Translations under genes and position numbers: made by a program | Assembly (NCBI GenBank): GCA_003279655.1 | Contig: QCHI01000007.1 | Span: forward strand, 16,697 to 80,696 | Source of the DNA: Prochlorococcus sp. AG-402-A21 | GTDB lineage: Bacteria; Cyanobacteriota; Cyanobacteriia; PCC-6307; Cyanobiaceae | DNA length: 64,000 nucleotides | Reading direction: 5' to 3' | Notes under the pieces: model-generated | The model's database searches: none | Seen by the model: only the letters and a program-made list of their open reading frames with translations | What the model was told of the DNA's origin: nothing | Part shown: positions 44,424 through 53,524 of the stretch, piece after piece | Numbering within the stretch: position 1 is the first letter of the stretch | Layout: each line of letters begins with the position of its first letter

Positions 44424-45671
44424 TTAGATTTTCCATTCTCTACTTATAGTTCTAATAATTTCTTTGTTGCTACAAATACTTAGAAACGGGTTCTTTAAAT
44501 ATTTATTTGCAGCATCCTTGATTTCTTTACTTGTTATGCTTTCGAGTCTTAATAGAATTTCTTTATCGTGATCCTTATTGAGTCCAATTCCTAAGAGATG
44601 AGCTTTATGCTCAGCTCTTTGACTAATACTTTGCAAAGAATGTGCCATTTGACCTCGATATTTTTTCTTTGTTAAATCTAATTCCTCTGCAGACATTTCA
44701 CTATCAATAATCCCCCCCCAACATTCCCTTAGTAATTGAAGAGTAAGGATTGCTTTCTCTTCAGTTGTGGAAGCGTGCATAATAAATGGTGTTTGATTCT
44801 CTCTAATAGGATGATAAACTCCTGCTTCATAAACTACTCCATACTTCTCCCTGAGAACCTTAAATAATAAACTTGACATTCCATAACCTAAGTAACATGA
44901 TAATAACCTAAGTAAAATATCAGATTTATTATCATATCTAGTTGTAGCTTTACCTAATAGCAGAATGACTTGTTTTGTATTTATTGATCTTGAGTAAAGA
45001 CTAGTTTTTGGTTCGTTATTTATTTCGATTTTATTCTTTTTTTTTGATGCTTTATTTTGATAATTATATGGTTCACTAATCCCCTTAAATGCAATTGAAT
45101 TTTCTATATAATTTTCAATGTTAATTGGTAATTTCCCTGAAATTACTAAGTTCTTTTTTCTATAAATTAATGAGCTTGCAAATGGCAATATATCTTCTTT
45201 ATTGATTTTATTTATAGCATCTATTGATCCTAGTGGATCATGTCCATATGGTCCATCACCGTATACCATTTTTCTCCAGCCATCAAAAGCTAGTTGATAT
45301 GTACTCTCTTTTTGTCTTTTAATGGCTTTGATCGTTAAATCTTTTTCTAATTCAATCTGATCTAATTGAAGTATAGGTTTTGTAATCATCCAACCAATCA
45401 AAGGAAGAAGTTTATAAGCATCACTTTCTACACATTTAAGACTTATTAGAAGACCATCTTCATATGTATCACAGTTTAAATTTGCTCCAGAGTTTTCTAC
45501 GATTTCAGAAATTTGGCTATTATTGTATGGTCCACAACCTCTAAGCATTGTTGAGCTTAAAAGTTGATGGATTCCTTTTTTATCTTTTGGATCGTTTCTA
45601 CTACCTTCTTCTATCCATAATTTTGCCGACATTATATTTTTGTTATTAATATTGTCTAGAAATATGTTCAT
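44424..45671 (-). CDS. M16 zinc-peptidase homologue, inactive-type subunit
   Basis: A 415-residue M16 protein with two repeats. The place of the HxxEH zinc motif reads HQLLSSTM, so it cannot bind zinc there. The C-terminal half keeps the family pattern YGMSSLLFKVLREKYGVVYEAG. Such non-catalytic partners form heterodimers with an active subunit, encoded 2 bases upstream. ATG start. Confidence 0.82.
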   Translation of the reverse strand: MNIFLDNINNKNIMSAKLWIEEGSRNDPKDKKGIHQLLSSTMLRGCGPYNNSQISEIVENSGANLNCDTYEDGLLISLKCVESDAYKLLPLIGWMITKPILQLDQIELEKDLTIKAIKRQKESTYQLAFDGWRKMVYGDGPYGHDPLGSIDAINKINKEDILPFASSLIYRKKNLVISGKLPINIENYIENSIAFKGISEPYNYQNKASKKKNKIEINNEPKTSLYSRSINTKQVILLLGKATTRYDNKSDILLRLLSCYLGYGMSSLLFKVLREKYGVVYEAGVYHPIRENQTPFIMHASTTEEKAILTLQLLRECWGGIIDSEMSAEELDLTKKKYRGQMAHSLQSISQRAEHKAHLLGIGLNKDHDKEILLRLESITSKEIKDAANKYLKNPFLSICSNKEIIRTISREWKI

Positions 45672-45673
45672 AT

Positions 45674-46942
45674 TTACTTCTCAGGTTCAGCAATTAACGT
45701 AAATGAATTTTCTGGATTAAATAATGGAATAATTAATTCATTTAACCGTGAAGTTGTCCAATATGAAATGTCATCTATTGACTTGAATATTTCTTGATGT
45801 CGACCCCAAAGAGCTTGACTTCCTAATGTTGAGGCAATTTGATTACTCAATTCTAAACCATAATAAATATTATTTATAACTAATTTTTTCGCTCGTTCTA
45901 AATCTTTACTTTTAACTAAACCTCTGCTTAATTCTTTAAGAATTTTATTGATTTCAATTTCGGCAAATTGGAGATTTTCTTCTGGGCAACTGACATCTAA
46001 AAGAATTAGTCCACCCTCTTCAAGAATTTGTAAATCTATATCTATTGATTCAATAATACGTTTTTCTTCTCTTAATTCTTTAACAATAAGACTATTTTTA
46101 CCTTCGCATAAAATTGTGGCAATTATTTCTGCTCCTAAAATTATCATCTGCTCTTTTGCAGGAGGCAGCTTCCAGGCTTTCAATATTCTTCCTCCCTCAA
46201 GCCTTGGGATAATTTCTTTTTTATATCCTTTATTAAAAGTTGTCTCGTTAGTTATAACTTTCTCCTTGGGGATTTTTTTTAATTCCTTAAGTTTACTATT
46301 ATTAATTATTGAATAAATTTCTTTAGGTAAATCTCCTGCTATACATAGTGTACAGTTCTTACCTACATAATGTTTTTTGTGGAATAACTTCATTTGTTTT
46401 GGATGTATACTTCTAACAGTTTTGTTATCGCCCAGTATTGGTTTCGAATATCTATGAGGTGTTAAACATTCCTTTAATAATTTCATATAAATTATTTCAT
46501 CTGGCTGCTCAATATTTTGTGCGATTTCCTCTAAAACTACTTCTTTTTCCATTTTAAAAGCATTTTGTTCAATTTCAGGAAATAATAATAATTCTAATAT
46601 TAATTTTAGTCCTTCTTCAATTTTTTCAGGGGGTATTAGAACGTGATAGTGAACATCGTCTAACCCAGTTGCTGCATTACTACTACCACCAAGAGATTCA
46701 ATTTTTAAATCGAATTCACCTTCTTTAAGGTTCTTGCTCCCTTTAAATATCATATGCTCTAAGAAGTGTGCCATCCCTTCTTCATCTTTCATTTCATAAA
46801 GACTTCCTCCTTTGCACCAAAAGTCAATACAAGTCAACGTTGATTGTTCTATGTCAGCTACAACGCATGTAGCACCATTAGGTAATGACCAATGATTTAC
46901 TTTCATTCTAAATATCCTAAACCACGTTAAATCTTTATGCAT
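45674..46942 (-). CDS. M16 zinc peptidase, catalytic subunit
   Basis: A 422-residue M16 peptidase with the inverted zinc motif HFLEHM (HxxEH) and the downstream acidic residues EKEVVLEEIAQN. It probably degrades peptides together with the inactive homologue 2 bases downstream, likely in the periplasm/lumen or cytoplasm. No clear signal peptide is seen. ATG 46942 or the internal ATG at 46906 (KVNHWSLPNG) are both possible starts. Confidence 0.85.
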   Translation of the reverse strand: MHKDLTWFRIFRMKVNHWSLPNGATCVVADIEQSTLTCIDFWCKGGSLYEMKDEEGMAHFLEHMIFKGSKNLKEGEFDLKIESLGGSSNAATGLDDVHYHVLIPPEKIEEGLKLILELLLFPEIEQNAFKMEKEVVLEEIAQNIEQPDEIIYMKLLKECLTPHRYSKPILGDNKTVRSIHPKQMKLFHKKHYVGKNCTLCIAGDLPKEIYSIINNSKLKELKKIPKEKVITNETTFNKGYKKEIIPRLEGGRILKAWKLPPAKEQMIILGAEIIATILCEGKNSLIVKELREEKRIIESIDIDLQILEEGGLILLDVSCPEENLQFAEIEINKILKELSRGLVKSKDLERAKKLVINNIYYGLELSNQIASTLGSQALWGRHQEIFKSIDDISYWTTSRLNELIIPLFNPENSFTLIAEPEK

Positions 46943-47225
46943 AAATTAATATATGCGTAAAGATTAATTTCATATTTATATGTTTTTTATATTCATATTC
47001 TATTTCATATTTAAATTTTCCATATTTACTTGCCTTATTCTCAGTGTTTTATTTTTTCTAAATTCAATCTTTGAATCCTTTGTCCTTATTAACTTGTCTT
47101 TACATAAAAGATTTCTTATTTAGTTCATTTTAGCCTTAATTATAATATAATATTGTGTAAGCATAATTATAAATAAACAGTTTCTGTGAATCTTAGCCAA
47201 ACCCTTTTAGCTTGAGTTCTTAGTT

Positions 47226-47951
47226 TTGAAGTCAGTTTTTTGCACTCAAAGTAAATTGAACCCTCTTTTACTTGAGGCTTTCGAACTTATCAAGAATAGA
47301 ATCAATTCTTTGACTGATGTCGAGCCTCTATACATTGAGCCTAAGTTGAGCAAGGTTTACAGCAACGTAAATAAAGAGGAATTATGTATTCTCAACGAGT
47401 TTTATACAGCAAAAGGGTTTCGAAAAATTCATTTGGAAGTTGCAAAGCTTGGAAAATCATTACAAATTCTCCATTGTGTCTTTTTCCCAGATCCTTGTTA
47501 TGAACTTCCCATTTTTGGAGCTGATCTGGTAGTTAATTCAAATAATATTTCCGCCGCCATTGTTGATTTGTCACCTGTTGGAAAACATTTGCCTGATTCC
47601 CTCATTTCTCAAATGAGATCATTACAAGTCCCTAAATTCAGTGAACCTGGGAAGTTGCCAGAATGGGGATTTATCTTTTCTCCGTATGTATGCTTTATTC
47701 GCCCAGTTGATTCTCTCGAAGAAAAATTATTTTTAGGACTCATTGATCAATATTTGTCACTACTATTGTCCATATTAGTTAAGGTAGGTGAAGACGAAAT
47801 TAATGCGTTGGATACAATGAATAGACTTAATTATCAAAAACGATATTGCCTAAATCAAAAACGTAATGATAAAACCAGAGCGATTCTAACTAAATTCTTT
47901 GGTTCATCTTGGGCCGATGAATACATAAATAAAATACTTTTTGAATGTTAG
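47226..47951 (+). CDS. pcyA: Phycocyanobilin:ferredoxin oxidoreductase
   Basis: A 241-residue ferredoxin-dependent bilin reductase. It reduces biliverdin to phycocyanobilin in two two-electron steps. FFPDPCYELPIFGADLVV and the AIVDLSPVGKHLP block are typical, with catalytic-type Asp/Glu in DP..E. Low-light Prochlorococcus keeps bilin genes for the remnant phycoerythrin or signalling. TTG start; its last 7 bases overlap devB. 283 bases of upstream AT-rich DNA show no other gene. Confidence 0.92.
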   Translation: MKSVFCTQSKLNPLLLEAFELIKNRINSLTDVEPLYIEPKLSKVYSNVNKEELCILNEFYTAKGFRKIHLEVAKLGKSLQILHCVFFPDPCYELPIFGADLVVNSNNISAAIVDLSPVGKHLPDSLISQMRSLQVPKFSEPGKLPEWGFIFSPYVCFIRPVDSLEEKLFLGLIDQYLSLLLSILVKVGEDEINALDTMNRLNYQKRYCLNQKRNDKTRAILTKFFGSSWADEYINKILFEC

Positions 47952-48862
47952 ATATGTTTAAATATTTTTCTTTAAAATTTTTATTGCTTCTAGGTATCAC
48001 ACCGATAGTCTTGTTTTTAATTAGTGGATGTAATAATAAAGATTTAGAAGTAAATAAAACCCTGAAGGATATTGAGGTGGTAGATAGAATTGAAGGTGTG
48101 GCTGCCTTGGGCCAATTGAATCCTCTTGGCGAAGTAAGAAAATTAGCAGCTCCAACTAGTGGAAAGGGTGGTACACCAAGATTATCTAAATTATTAATTC
48201 GAGAAGGTGAAACTATTACTAAGGACCAAATATTAGCTGTTTTTGATAATCGTCCAAAGCTTGAAGCTAATTTGAAATCTGCGCAAGCTAATTTAAAAAT
48301 ATTAATGAGTGAAATTAGTATAAAAGAAAGAGAAATTAGCAGATATCAAACTCTTGTTGATAAAGGTGTAGTGGCGGAAATTGTTTTAGACAAAATGAAA
48401 GACGATTTGTTTCTCTCTGAGAACATGGTTTTAAAGCTAAAATCTGTTATCGAAGCAATTAACGTTGATATAGAACAAACACAATTAAAAAGTCCAATTG
48501 ATGGGATTGTTCTACAAATTTTAGTTCGTGAGGGAGAGAGACCAAATTCGCTTGGCGTAATGAATGTTGGCGCTAACCAATTAATGGAAGCGCTAATTGA
48601 AGTGTATGAATCTGATATAGATAGAGTTCAAATTGGTCAAGATGTTGATTTAATTAGTGAAAACGGAGGATTTAATGGGTCTTTAAGTGGTCAAGTGAGT
48701 TTGATCAGTCCACAAGTCAGGCAAAGAAGAGTGCTTTCAACCGATCCAACTGGCGATGCTGATTCAAGGATTGTTGAGGTTAGAGTCAAACTTGATAATT
48801 TATCAGCTAAAAAGGTTTCTCACCTAACAGGAATGAAAGTTATTGCTCGTTTTCAGCCTTAG
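47945..48862 (+). CDS. devB: DevB-type periplasmic adaptor (membrane fusion) lipoprotein
   Basis: A 305-residue HlyD-family adaptor. The N-terminus has a hydrophobic signal and lipobox ISGC (Cys about residue 29). A lipoyl/biotinyl-like half (PTSGKGGTPRLSKLLIREGETITKDQIL), a coiled-coil hairpin and the second half SPIDGIVLQILVREGERP follow. It links the DevCA exporter to an outer channel. In heterocystous cyanobacteria DevBCA exports glycolipid; here the cargo is unknown. It overlaps pcyA by 7 bases and devC by one. Confidence 0.85.
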   Translation: MLDMFKYFSLKFLLLLGITPIVLFLISGCNNKDLEVNKTLKDIEVVDRIEGVAALGQLNPLGEVRKLAAPTSGKGGTPRLSKLLIREGETITKDQILAVFDNRPKLEANLKSAQANLKILMSEISIKEREISRYQTLVDKGVVAEIVLDKMKDDLFLSENMVLKLKSVIEAINVDIEQTQLKSPIDGIVLQILVREGERPNSLGVMNVGANQLMEALIEVYESDIDRVQIGQDVDLISENGGFNGSLSGQVSLISPQVRQRRVLSTDPTGDADSRIVEVRVKLDNLSAKKVSHLTGMKVIARFQP

Positions 48863-50037
48863 TGGAATTAAATAATCTTTTAAAAAAAAGAAAAATACCT
48901 CTTGCTTGGCTTTTGCTGACAAGACAACCTTTAAGAATCTTGGTAGCTATTGCAGGAATATCATTTGCTGGAATCTTGATGTTTATGCAATTAGGTTTCA
49001 GAGATGGTTTGTTTGACGCAAGTGTTACTGTTCATAAGTTATTTGATGCAGATCTAGTATTAATTAGTCCTCGCTCAAAAAGTTCAATAAGTATGAGTGG
49101 GTTTCCTCGAAGAAGATTAGTTCAAGCAATGGCACATAAGGATGTGACTGGAACAACGGCGGTTAATTGGAATTTTCTGCTTTGGCGAAACCCTGAAAAT
49201 TTATCAACAAGATCTATTCTCGCATTAGGCTTTGAGCCAAATAAACCATTGTTGATTGATTCTGATTTTGAGAAAAAGGCTAAAACTTTAAAAAACAAAG
49301 GAAGGGTTTTATTTGATGACCTTTCCAGAGATGAATTTGGACCTATATCGTCATGGTTTAAATCGGGACGTTTAGTTGAAACTGAAGTCGCAGGCAAAAG
49401 AGTCAGAGTTTCTGGAATTGTTAGTTTAGGTCCTTCCTTTGGCGCAGATGGGAATTTAATCACTAGCAGTGAGACATACTTAGAATTATCTCCTGGCAAT
49501 CCTAAAGGAAGTATAGAAATTGGTTTAGTAAGGTTAGAAAAGGGATCTGATATTGAAAAAGTTGTTCGCTCTTTGAATATAAGTTTGCCTAGTGACGTAA
49601 AGGTTATGTCTTTGAAATCATTTATAAATTTTGAAAAGAATTATTGGAAAAGTAGTACATCAATTGGATTTATTTTTACATTGGGCGCTGCGATGGGTTT
49701 TATTGTTGGTTGTGTAATTGTTTATCAAATTCTTTATAGTGATGTCAGTGATCATTTACCTGAATATGCAACCTTAATGGCTATGGGCTACAACTTAAGA
49801 AGCTTATTAGGCGTTGTAGCTAGAGAAGGATTCATTTTATCAATAATGGGATATATTCCTGCTTATGTTTCTGGACAAGTTTTGTATGCTTTGGTTAGAT
49901 CATCAACTAAATTACCTGTTGAAATGAGTTTTAGTAGAGCATCGATTATATTTTGCTTGATACTTTTTATGTGCATGGGATCAGCAATAGCAGCTATGAA
50001 AAAATTGGCAGATGCGGATCCTGCTGAGATATTTTGA
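48862..50037 (+). CDS. devC: DevC-type ABC exporter permease
   Basis: A 391-residue FtsX/MacB-type permease. One N-terminal membrane helix (ILVAIAGISFAGILMFMQLGF) is followed by a large periplasmic domain (residues ~45-255) and a C-terminal block of three helices starting FIFTLGAAMGFIVGCVIVYQILYSDV. The GTG start shares a base with the devB stop. Its partner ATPase follows after 34 bases. Confidence 0.88.
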   Translation: MELNNLLKKRKIPLAWLLLTRQPLRILVAIAGISFAGILMFMQLGFRDGLFDASVTVHKLFDADLVLISPRSKSSISMSGFPRRRLVQAMAHKDVTGTTAVNWNFLLWRNPENLSTRSILALGFEPNKPLLIDSDFEKKAKTLKNKGRVLFDDLSRDEFGPISSWFKSGRLVETEVAGKRVRVSGIVSLGPSFGADGNLITSSETYLELSPGNPKGSIEIGLVRLEKGSDIEKVVRSLNISLPSDVKVMSLKSFINFEKNYWKSSTSIGFIFTLGAAMGFIVGCVIVYQILYSDVSDHLPEYATLMAMGYNLRSLLGVVAREGFILSIMGYIPAYVSGQVLYALVRSSTKLPVEMSFSRASIIFCLILFMCMGSAIAAMKKLADADPAEIF

Positions 50038-50071
50038 TGAATAAATCGAATGTTTTAAATTTATATAATTT

Positions 50072-50764
50072 ATGAAAAATATAAACAACAATACTTTAAA
50101 TATTGCTTCTTTGAATCATTGGTATGGTACTGGAGAAATGAGAAGGCATGTCATCCAGTCTATCTCAATGAAAATTTCTCCTGGCGAGGTTGTTTTACTT
50201 ACGGGACCTTCAGGATGTGGGAAGACTACTCTTTTAACTTTGATTGGAGCTCTTCGTAAAGTTCAAGATGGTGACCTTAAAGTATTTGGTAAACAACTTT
50301 TTGGAGCCAGCAGAAAAACTAGACAGAATCTTAGAAAAAATATTGGAATGATTTTTCAGGGGCATAATCTTTTGAGATGTCTAACCGCTGAACAAAATGT
50401 CCAAATGGGTGCTGATCTTTTAAATGGATTTTCATATAAGGCTCGAAGGGCTCAGGCTAGAGAATGGCTTAGAGCTGTTGGATTAGAAGACCACTTGTCT
50501 AAGCTTCCGCATGATTTATCAGGTGGGCAAAAACAGCGAGTTGCCATTGCTAGAGCTCTTGCAGCTAGACCAAAATTACTATTAGCTGATGAACCAACAT
50601 CTGCATTAGATAGTTCAACTGGTAGAGAAATTGTTGATTTGTTAAAAAAACTAGCTTTAGAACAATCCTGTTCAGTGTTGATGGTTACTCATGATCCGAG
50701 GATATTGGATGTGGCAGATCGTCTCTTGCGAATGGAAGATGGTCAAATATTGCCCTCTGTTTAG
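50072..50764 (+). CDS. devA: DevA-type ABC exporter ATP-binding protein
   Basis: A 230-residue ATPase with Walker A GPSGCGKTT, Q-loop QGHNLLRCLTAEQNVQM, signature LSGGQKQRVAIARAL, Walker B LLLADEPTSALD and H-loop VTHD. It powers the DevC permease, probably as a homodimer. ATG start. Third gene of devBCA. Confidence 0.92.
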   Translation: MKNINNNTLNIASLNHWYGTGEMRRHVIQSISMKISPGEVVLLTGPSGCGKTTLLTLIGALRKVQDGDLKVFGKQLFGASRKTRQNLRKNIGMIFQGHNLLRCLTAEQNVQMGADLLNGFSYKARRAQAREWLRAVGLEDHLSKLPHDLSGGQKQRVAIARALAARPKLLLADEPTSALDSSTGREIVDLLKKLALEQSCSVLMVTHDPRILDVADRLLRMEDGQILPSV

Positions 50765-50800
50765 TAAATTAGTTACATATAAAATTCGAAGGAACTTAGT

Positions 50801-50956
50801 ATGTCCAAAAGACGAAATCTTAAGAAAGAGAAGCAAGAGAGAAATAGAGCTTATGCGAGGAAATTTAAGAAACGTAAGCTTCGCAATGATGGTAGAGGAG
50901 AAGGTGCAGGTAATGGAGTTACTGGAACTGCAAATAATGGTGGAGCTGCTGATTAA
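50801..50956 (+). CDS. Small very basic protein (51 aa), missed by the ORF track
   Basis: ATG with a purine-rich ribosome-binding region (GAAGGAA). The N-terminal 32 residues are almost all basic or polar (SKRRNLKKEKQERNRAYARK, KKRKLRNDG), and the C-terminus is Gly/Ala/Asn-rich. It looks like an RNA-binding peptide. The longer track ORF 50691-50993 in another frame is a shadow. Function unknown. Confidence 0.7.
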   Translation: MSKRRNLKKEKQERNRAYARKFKKRKLRNDGRGEGAGNGVTGTANNGGAAD

Positions 50957-51047
50957 TAAATCGATATTCAACTCGAAAAATATTGTTTTTTGATCTTTTA
51001 ATTTAAAGTGTTTGAAGAAACATTTTTGACTTTATTTTTTATTTAGG

Positions 51048-51980
51048 ATGTTAATTAGCGTTGTTATACCTACCTTCAACAGACTTCCGATACTAAGAAA
51101 GTGTCTAGATGCATTAGAAAATCAAATTTTAAATGTTGAAATTCATGATTTTGAAATTGTACTAGTCGATGACGGATCAACAGATGGGACAGTTGATTGG
51201 CTAAGAAATAATATTGAGATTTATCCTCATTTAAGACTTTTTGAACAACCTCATGGAGGTCCGGCTCTAGGAAGAAATCTTGGAGTAGAAAAGTCAAAAG
51301 GTGACTTAATTGTTTTTATAGATAGTGATCTAGTTGTTGATAGATATTTCCTAAGGAACCATGTTGATTCCTTGTTCAGAGCCTGGAAAAAATTTGGTAA
51401 TAGAAAATGTTTTACCTATGGATCTGTAATAAATACTTCTAATTTTAATAATCCAAATTCTGAACCTTTTAAACTTCAAGACTTGTCTTGGGCTTATTTT
51501 GCTACTGGAAATGTTGCTATTGATAAAAAGGTGTTAGAAATATCAGGCCTTTTTGACACCTCTTTTCGGCTATATGGTTGGGAAGATTTGGAATTAGGAG
51601 AAAGACTAAGAAATATGGGAGTAAAACTTATCAAATGTCCAAGAGCTATTGGATATCATTGGCATCCTGCTTTAGCTCTTGATCAAATTCCTCAGTTGAT
51701 TCGAATTGAAAAAGAGAGAGCAAAGATGGGATTAGTTTTTTATCGTAAACACCCAAGCTTGAGAGTGAAATTTATAATTCAATACACTTTTTTTCATCGT
51801 TGCCTTTGGGAAATTTTAACTTTTGGTGGACTTATTAATACGAAGACAGTAAGACCTCTTTTGGCTTTTCTAATTAAGAATGGTCAATCTGGTTTGGCTA
51901 TGGAATTGTTAAGACTTCCTCTCAATTTGATTGGAGTGAGACAAATTTTTAGAGAAGCATCATTAATTGGACTTCGGTGA
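51048..51980 (+). CDS. Family 2 glycosyltransferase
   Basis: A 310-residue GT-A enzyme. Nucleotide-sugar motifs: VVIPTFNRLPILRKCLDALE, LVDDGSTDGTVDW, IVFIDSDLVVD (DxD-like) and YGWEDLELGERLRNMG (catalytic region). It likely adds a sugar to a surface polysaccharide or lipid; the sugar cannot be told. ATG start; the C-terminal ~60 residues are an extra helical region. A 28-base palindrome and the rpsB leader follow. Confidence 0.85.
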   Translation: MLISVVIPTFNRLPILRKCLDALENQILNVEIHDFEIVLVDDGSTDGTVDWLRNNIEIYPHLRLFEQPHGGPALGRNLGVEKSKGDLIVFIDSDLVVDRYFLRNHVDSLFRAWKKFGNRKCFTYGSVINTSNFNNPNSEPFKLQDLSWAYFATGNVAIDKKVLEISGLFDTSFRLYGWEDLELGERLRNMGVKLIKCPRAIGYHWHPALALDQIPQLIRIEKERAKMGLVFYRKHPSLRVKFIIQYTFFHRCLWEILTFGGLINTKTVRPLLAFLIKNGQSGLAMELLRLPLNLIGVRQIFREASLIGLR

Positions 51981-52019
51981 GCCATGGTTTGTTAGATTAG
52001 TAATGCAATTAATAACCGC

Positions 52020-52118
52020 ACACCTGACTGTTTCGGGTGATAAATAAATAATGATTAATTAATCATTATTTAAGTTATCCCTGTTGGGTGGAGGCTAACC
52101 CGGAACCCACAAAAAAAC
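52020..52118 (+). promoter_or_regulatory. Structured rpsB leader, candidate S2 autoregulatory RNA
   Basis: The 99 bases before rpsB hold a GC-rich hairpin, CACCTGA / TCGGGTG (52021-52039). Just before the start codon a second element has TGGGT (52085-52089) able to pair with either ACCC at 52098-52101 or ACCCA at 52105-52109, so two alternative folds are possible. Ribosomal protein leaders often act this way; this is inference. Confidence 0.45.
52045..52072. terminator. 28-base perfect palindrome upstream of rpsB
   Basis: A perfect palindrome of 28 bases centred at 52058/52059; its first arm reads TAAATAATGATTAA. It could end the glycosyltransferase transcript, act as an operator for rpsB, or be part of the leader. 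It is pure AT-rich so stability is moderate. Confidence 0.5.
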
Positions 52119-52811
52119 ATGGCTGTAGTTTCTCTCTCAGAGATGATGGAAGCTGGTGCTCACTTTGGGCACCAGACAAGAAGATGGAATCCCAAGATGT
52201 CCCGTTACATCTATTCTGCTCGTAATGGGGTTCATATTATTGATTTAGTTAAAACTGCTGTTTGTATGAACAGCGCCTATAAGTGGACAAGAGGAGCTGC
52301 AAGAAGCGGTAAAAGATTCCTTTTTGTAGGTACTAAAAAACAAGCTTCCGAAGTAGTTGCTCAAGAAGCTATTAGGTGCGGAGCTTCTTACGTCAATCAA
52401 AGATGGTTAGGAGGTATGCTTACAAATTGGACAACAATGAAAGCAAGAATTGATAGGCTAAAAGATCTTGAAAGAATGGAATCGAGTGGTGCAATTGCAA
52501 TGCGCCCCAAAAAGGAAGGAGCTGTATTACGTAGAGAATTAGAGCGATTGCAAAAATACTTAGGTGGACTTAAAGGAATGAGACGTCTTCCTGATGTTGT
52601 TGTTTTAGTTGATCAAAGGCGAGAAACAAACGCTGTATTAGAGGCCAGAAAACTTGATATTCCATTAGTGTCAATGCTTGACACTAATTGTGATCCAGAT
52701 CTTTGCGAGATTCCAATACCATGTAATGATGATGCTGTTCGATCTGTTCAACTCGTTTTGGGCAGATTAGCTGATGCTATTAATGAAGGGAGACATGGCC
52801 CAAATGAGTAG
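52119..52811 (+). CDS. rpsB: 30S ribosomal protein S2
   Basis: A 230-residue S2, small-subunit protein. The family opening [21 protein letters not shown], then [28 protein letters not shown] and [17 protein letters not shown], are all present. ATG start follows the structured leader. tsf follows after 56 bases, the usual bacterial order. Confidence 0.97.
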   Translation: MAVVSLSEMMEAGAHFGHQTRRWNPKMSRYIYSARNGVHIIDLVKTAVCMNSAYKWTRGAARSGKRFLFVGTKKQASEVVAQEAIRCGASYVNQRWLGGMLTNWTTMKARIDRLKDLERMESSGAIAMRPKKEGAVLRRELERLQKYLGGLKGMRRLPDVVVLVDQRRETNAVLEARKLDIPLVSMLDTNCDPDLCEIPIPCNDDAVRSVQLVLGRLADAINEGRHGPNE

Positions 52812-52867
52812 TAGCATAATTATTTAATAAATTCTTAATTACCCTTTTCTCACTACCCCAAAATAAA

Positions 52868-53524
52868 ATGGTGGAAATAACAGCTAAACTTGTCAAAGAA
52901 CTGCGAGATAAGACATCCGCAGGAATGATGGATTGTAAAAAAGCCCTTATCGAAAATAAGGGTGATATGGATAAATCTATTGAGTGGTTAAGACAAAAAG
53001 GCATTGCCAGCGCTGAAAAGAAATCAGGTAGAGTTGCTGCTGAGGGTGCTGTAGGTAGTTACATTCATACAGGTTCTCGTGTAGGTGTCCTTCTAGAATT
53101 GAATTGCGAGACTGATTTTGTTGCAAGAGGAGATTTATTCCAAGGCCTTTTGAGAGACTTATCTATGCAAGTAGCCGCTTGTCCAAGTGTTGAATATGTA
53201 AGTGTTGATCAAATTCCAGAATTAATTGCTAATAAGGAGAAAGAAATAGAAATGGGAAGAGATGATCTCTCTGGTAAGCCTGAAAAAATAAAAGCAAAAA
53301 TCGTTGAAGGAAGAATAGGAAAGAGATTAAAAGAAATGGCTCTCTTAGAACAGCCATTTATAAAAGATAGTTCAATAAATGTTGAAGAGTTGGTAAAACA
53401 AGTTGCTGGAAAAATTGGAGAAAATATAAGAGTTCGTAGATTTACTAGATATATACTTGGTGAGGGGATTGAGGTTCAAGGACCTGACTTCGCAGAAGAG
53501 GTCGCATCTATGACTTCAGGTTGA
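52868..53524 (+). CDS. tsf: Elongation factor Ts
   Basis: A 218-residue EF-Ts, the nucleotide exchange factor of EF-Tu. It begins with the UBA-like domain [25 protein letters not shown] and has a core with [20 protein letters not shown] start. The short length is normal in cyanobacteria. Its stop overlaps the start region of the following gene by 4 bases (TTGA). Confidence 0.96.
   Translation: MVEITAKLVKELRDKTSAGMMDCKKALIENKGDMDKSIEWLRQKGIASAEKKSGRVAAEGAVGSYIHTGSRVGVLLELNCETDFVARGDLFQGLLRDLSMQVAACPSVEYVSVDQIPELIANKEKEIEMGRDDLSGKPEKIKAKIVEGRIGKRLKEMALLEQPFIKDSSINVEELVKQVAGKIGENIRVRRFTRYILGEGIEVQGPDFAEEVASMTSG

Noticed and set aside
50691-50993. 100-residue ORF overlapping the end of devA
   Set aside because: It is a shadow in another frame; the true small gene here is the basic protein at 50801-50956.
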